Shown in pieces: positions 34,816 through 34,854 of a stretch of 34,854 bases of DNA; the first letter of the stretch is position 1, and each line of letters starts with the position of its first letter. Where the stretch lies: assembly GCA_937871815.1 (NCBI GenBank), contig CALMOJ010000145.1:1-34854 (forward strand). Direction: 5' to 3'. The translations under genes were made by a program, and so were the position numbers. The stretch is from an uncultured Neisseriales bacterium (GTDB lineage: Bacteria; Pseudomonadota; Gammaproteobacteria; Burkholderiales; Aquaspirillaceae). The notes under the pieces are model-generated. The model was not told the DNA's origin, made no database searches, and saw only the letters and a list, made by a program, of their open reading frames with translations.

Positions 34816-34854
34816 AACATGCTCCAAAATAAGGGGAAGAGTCGGGCTTAGAAC

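Noticed and set aside
1-34854. tRNA, rRNA and CRISPR arrays
   Set aside because: No cloverleaf-like stretch, ribosomal RNA segment or regularly spaced direct repeats were noticed by reading.

Overview
This window looks like an ordinary chromosomal stretch of a Gram-negative proteobacterium, most likely a betaproteobacterium. The grounds are the AcnD/PrpF version of the 2-methylcitrate cycle, a complete rpoE-rseA-rseB-rseC-mucD envelope-stress operon, and a COG4255/RpfE-like gene directly upstream of recJ. Base composition is moderately GC-rich in most genes and clearly AT-richer at about 12.4-12.7 kb and 17.0-20.4 kb. I see no tRNA, rRNA, CRISPR array, complete insertion sequence or phage gene. 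The taxonomic call is inference only.

Layout. 0.1-3.9 kb (+): an ABC1/UbiB-family protein and propionyl-CoA synthetase prpE, closed by two tandem hairpins. 4.0-10.1 kb (-): a fapA-like DUF342 gene, a large CHASE-PAS-GAF-GGDEF-EAL cyclic-di-GMP enzyme and a small membrane-anchored protein. 10.5-12.3 kb (+): a DmdC/FadE-type acyl-CoA dehydrogenase. 12.7-21.4 kb (+): a signalling cluster of four genes, namely an HTH-receiver protein, a 1428-residue scaffold with an EAL domain, a PAS-PAS hybrid histidine kinase, and a chemoreceptor broken by a 4-bp duplication. 21.5-27.6 kb (-): prpB-prpC-acnD-prpF. 27.8-31.8 kb (+): rpoE-rseA-rseB-rseC-mucD. 31.9-34.8 kb (-): an RpfE-like gene, recJ and a 72-residue membrane protein.

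How the genes work together. PrpE activates propionate to propionyl-CoA, and PrpC, AcnD with PrpF, and PrpB turn it into pyruvate and succinate. prpE lies about 20 kb from the other prp genes, but a 17-nt motif (16/17 identical) occurs upstream of both prpE and prpB, which suggests a common regulator not encoded here. RpoE, RseA, RseB, RseC and MucD form a standard envelope-stress circuit. Both signalling blocks carry c-di-GMP domains.

The least ordinary part is the 12.7-21.4 kb cluster. The 1428-residue protein has kept receivers, a histidine phosphotransfer domain and an EAL domain, but has lost the kinase histidine and the whole ATPase domain. The neighbouring hybrid kinase has exactly those missing parts. 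A cross-protein phosphorelay that controls a phosphodiesterase and a DNA-binding response regulator is a reasonable hypothesis.
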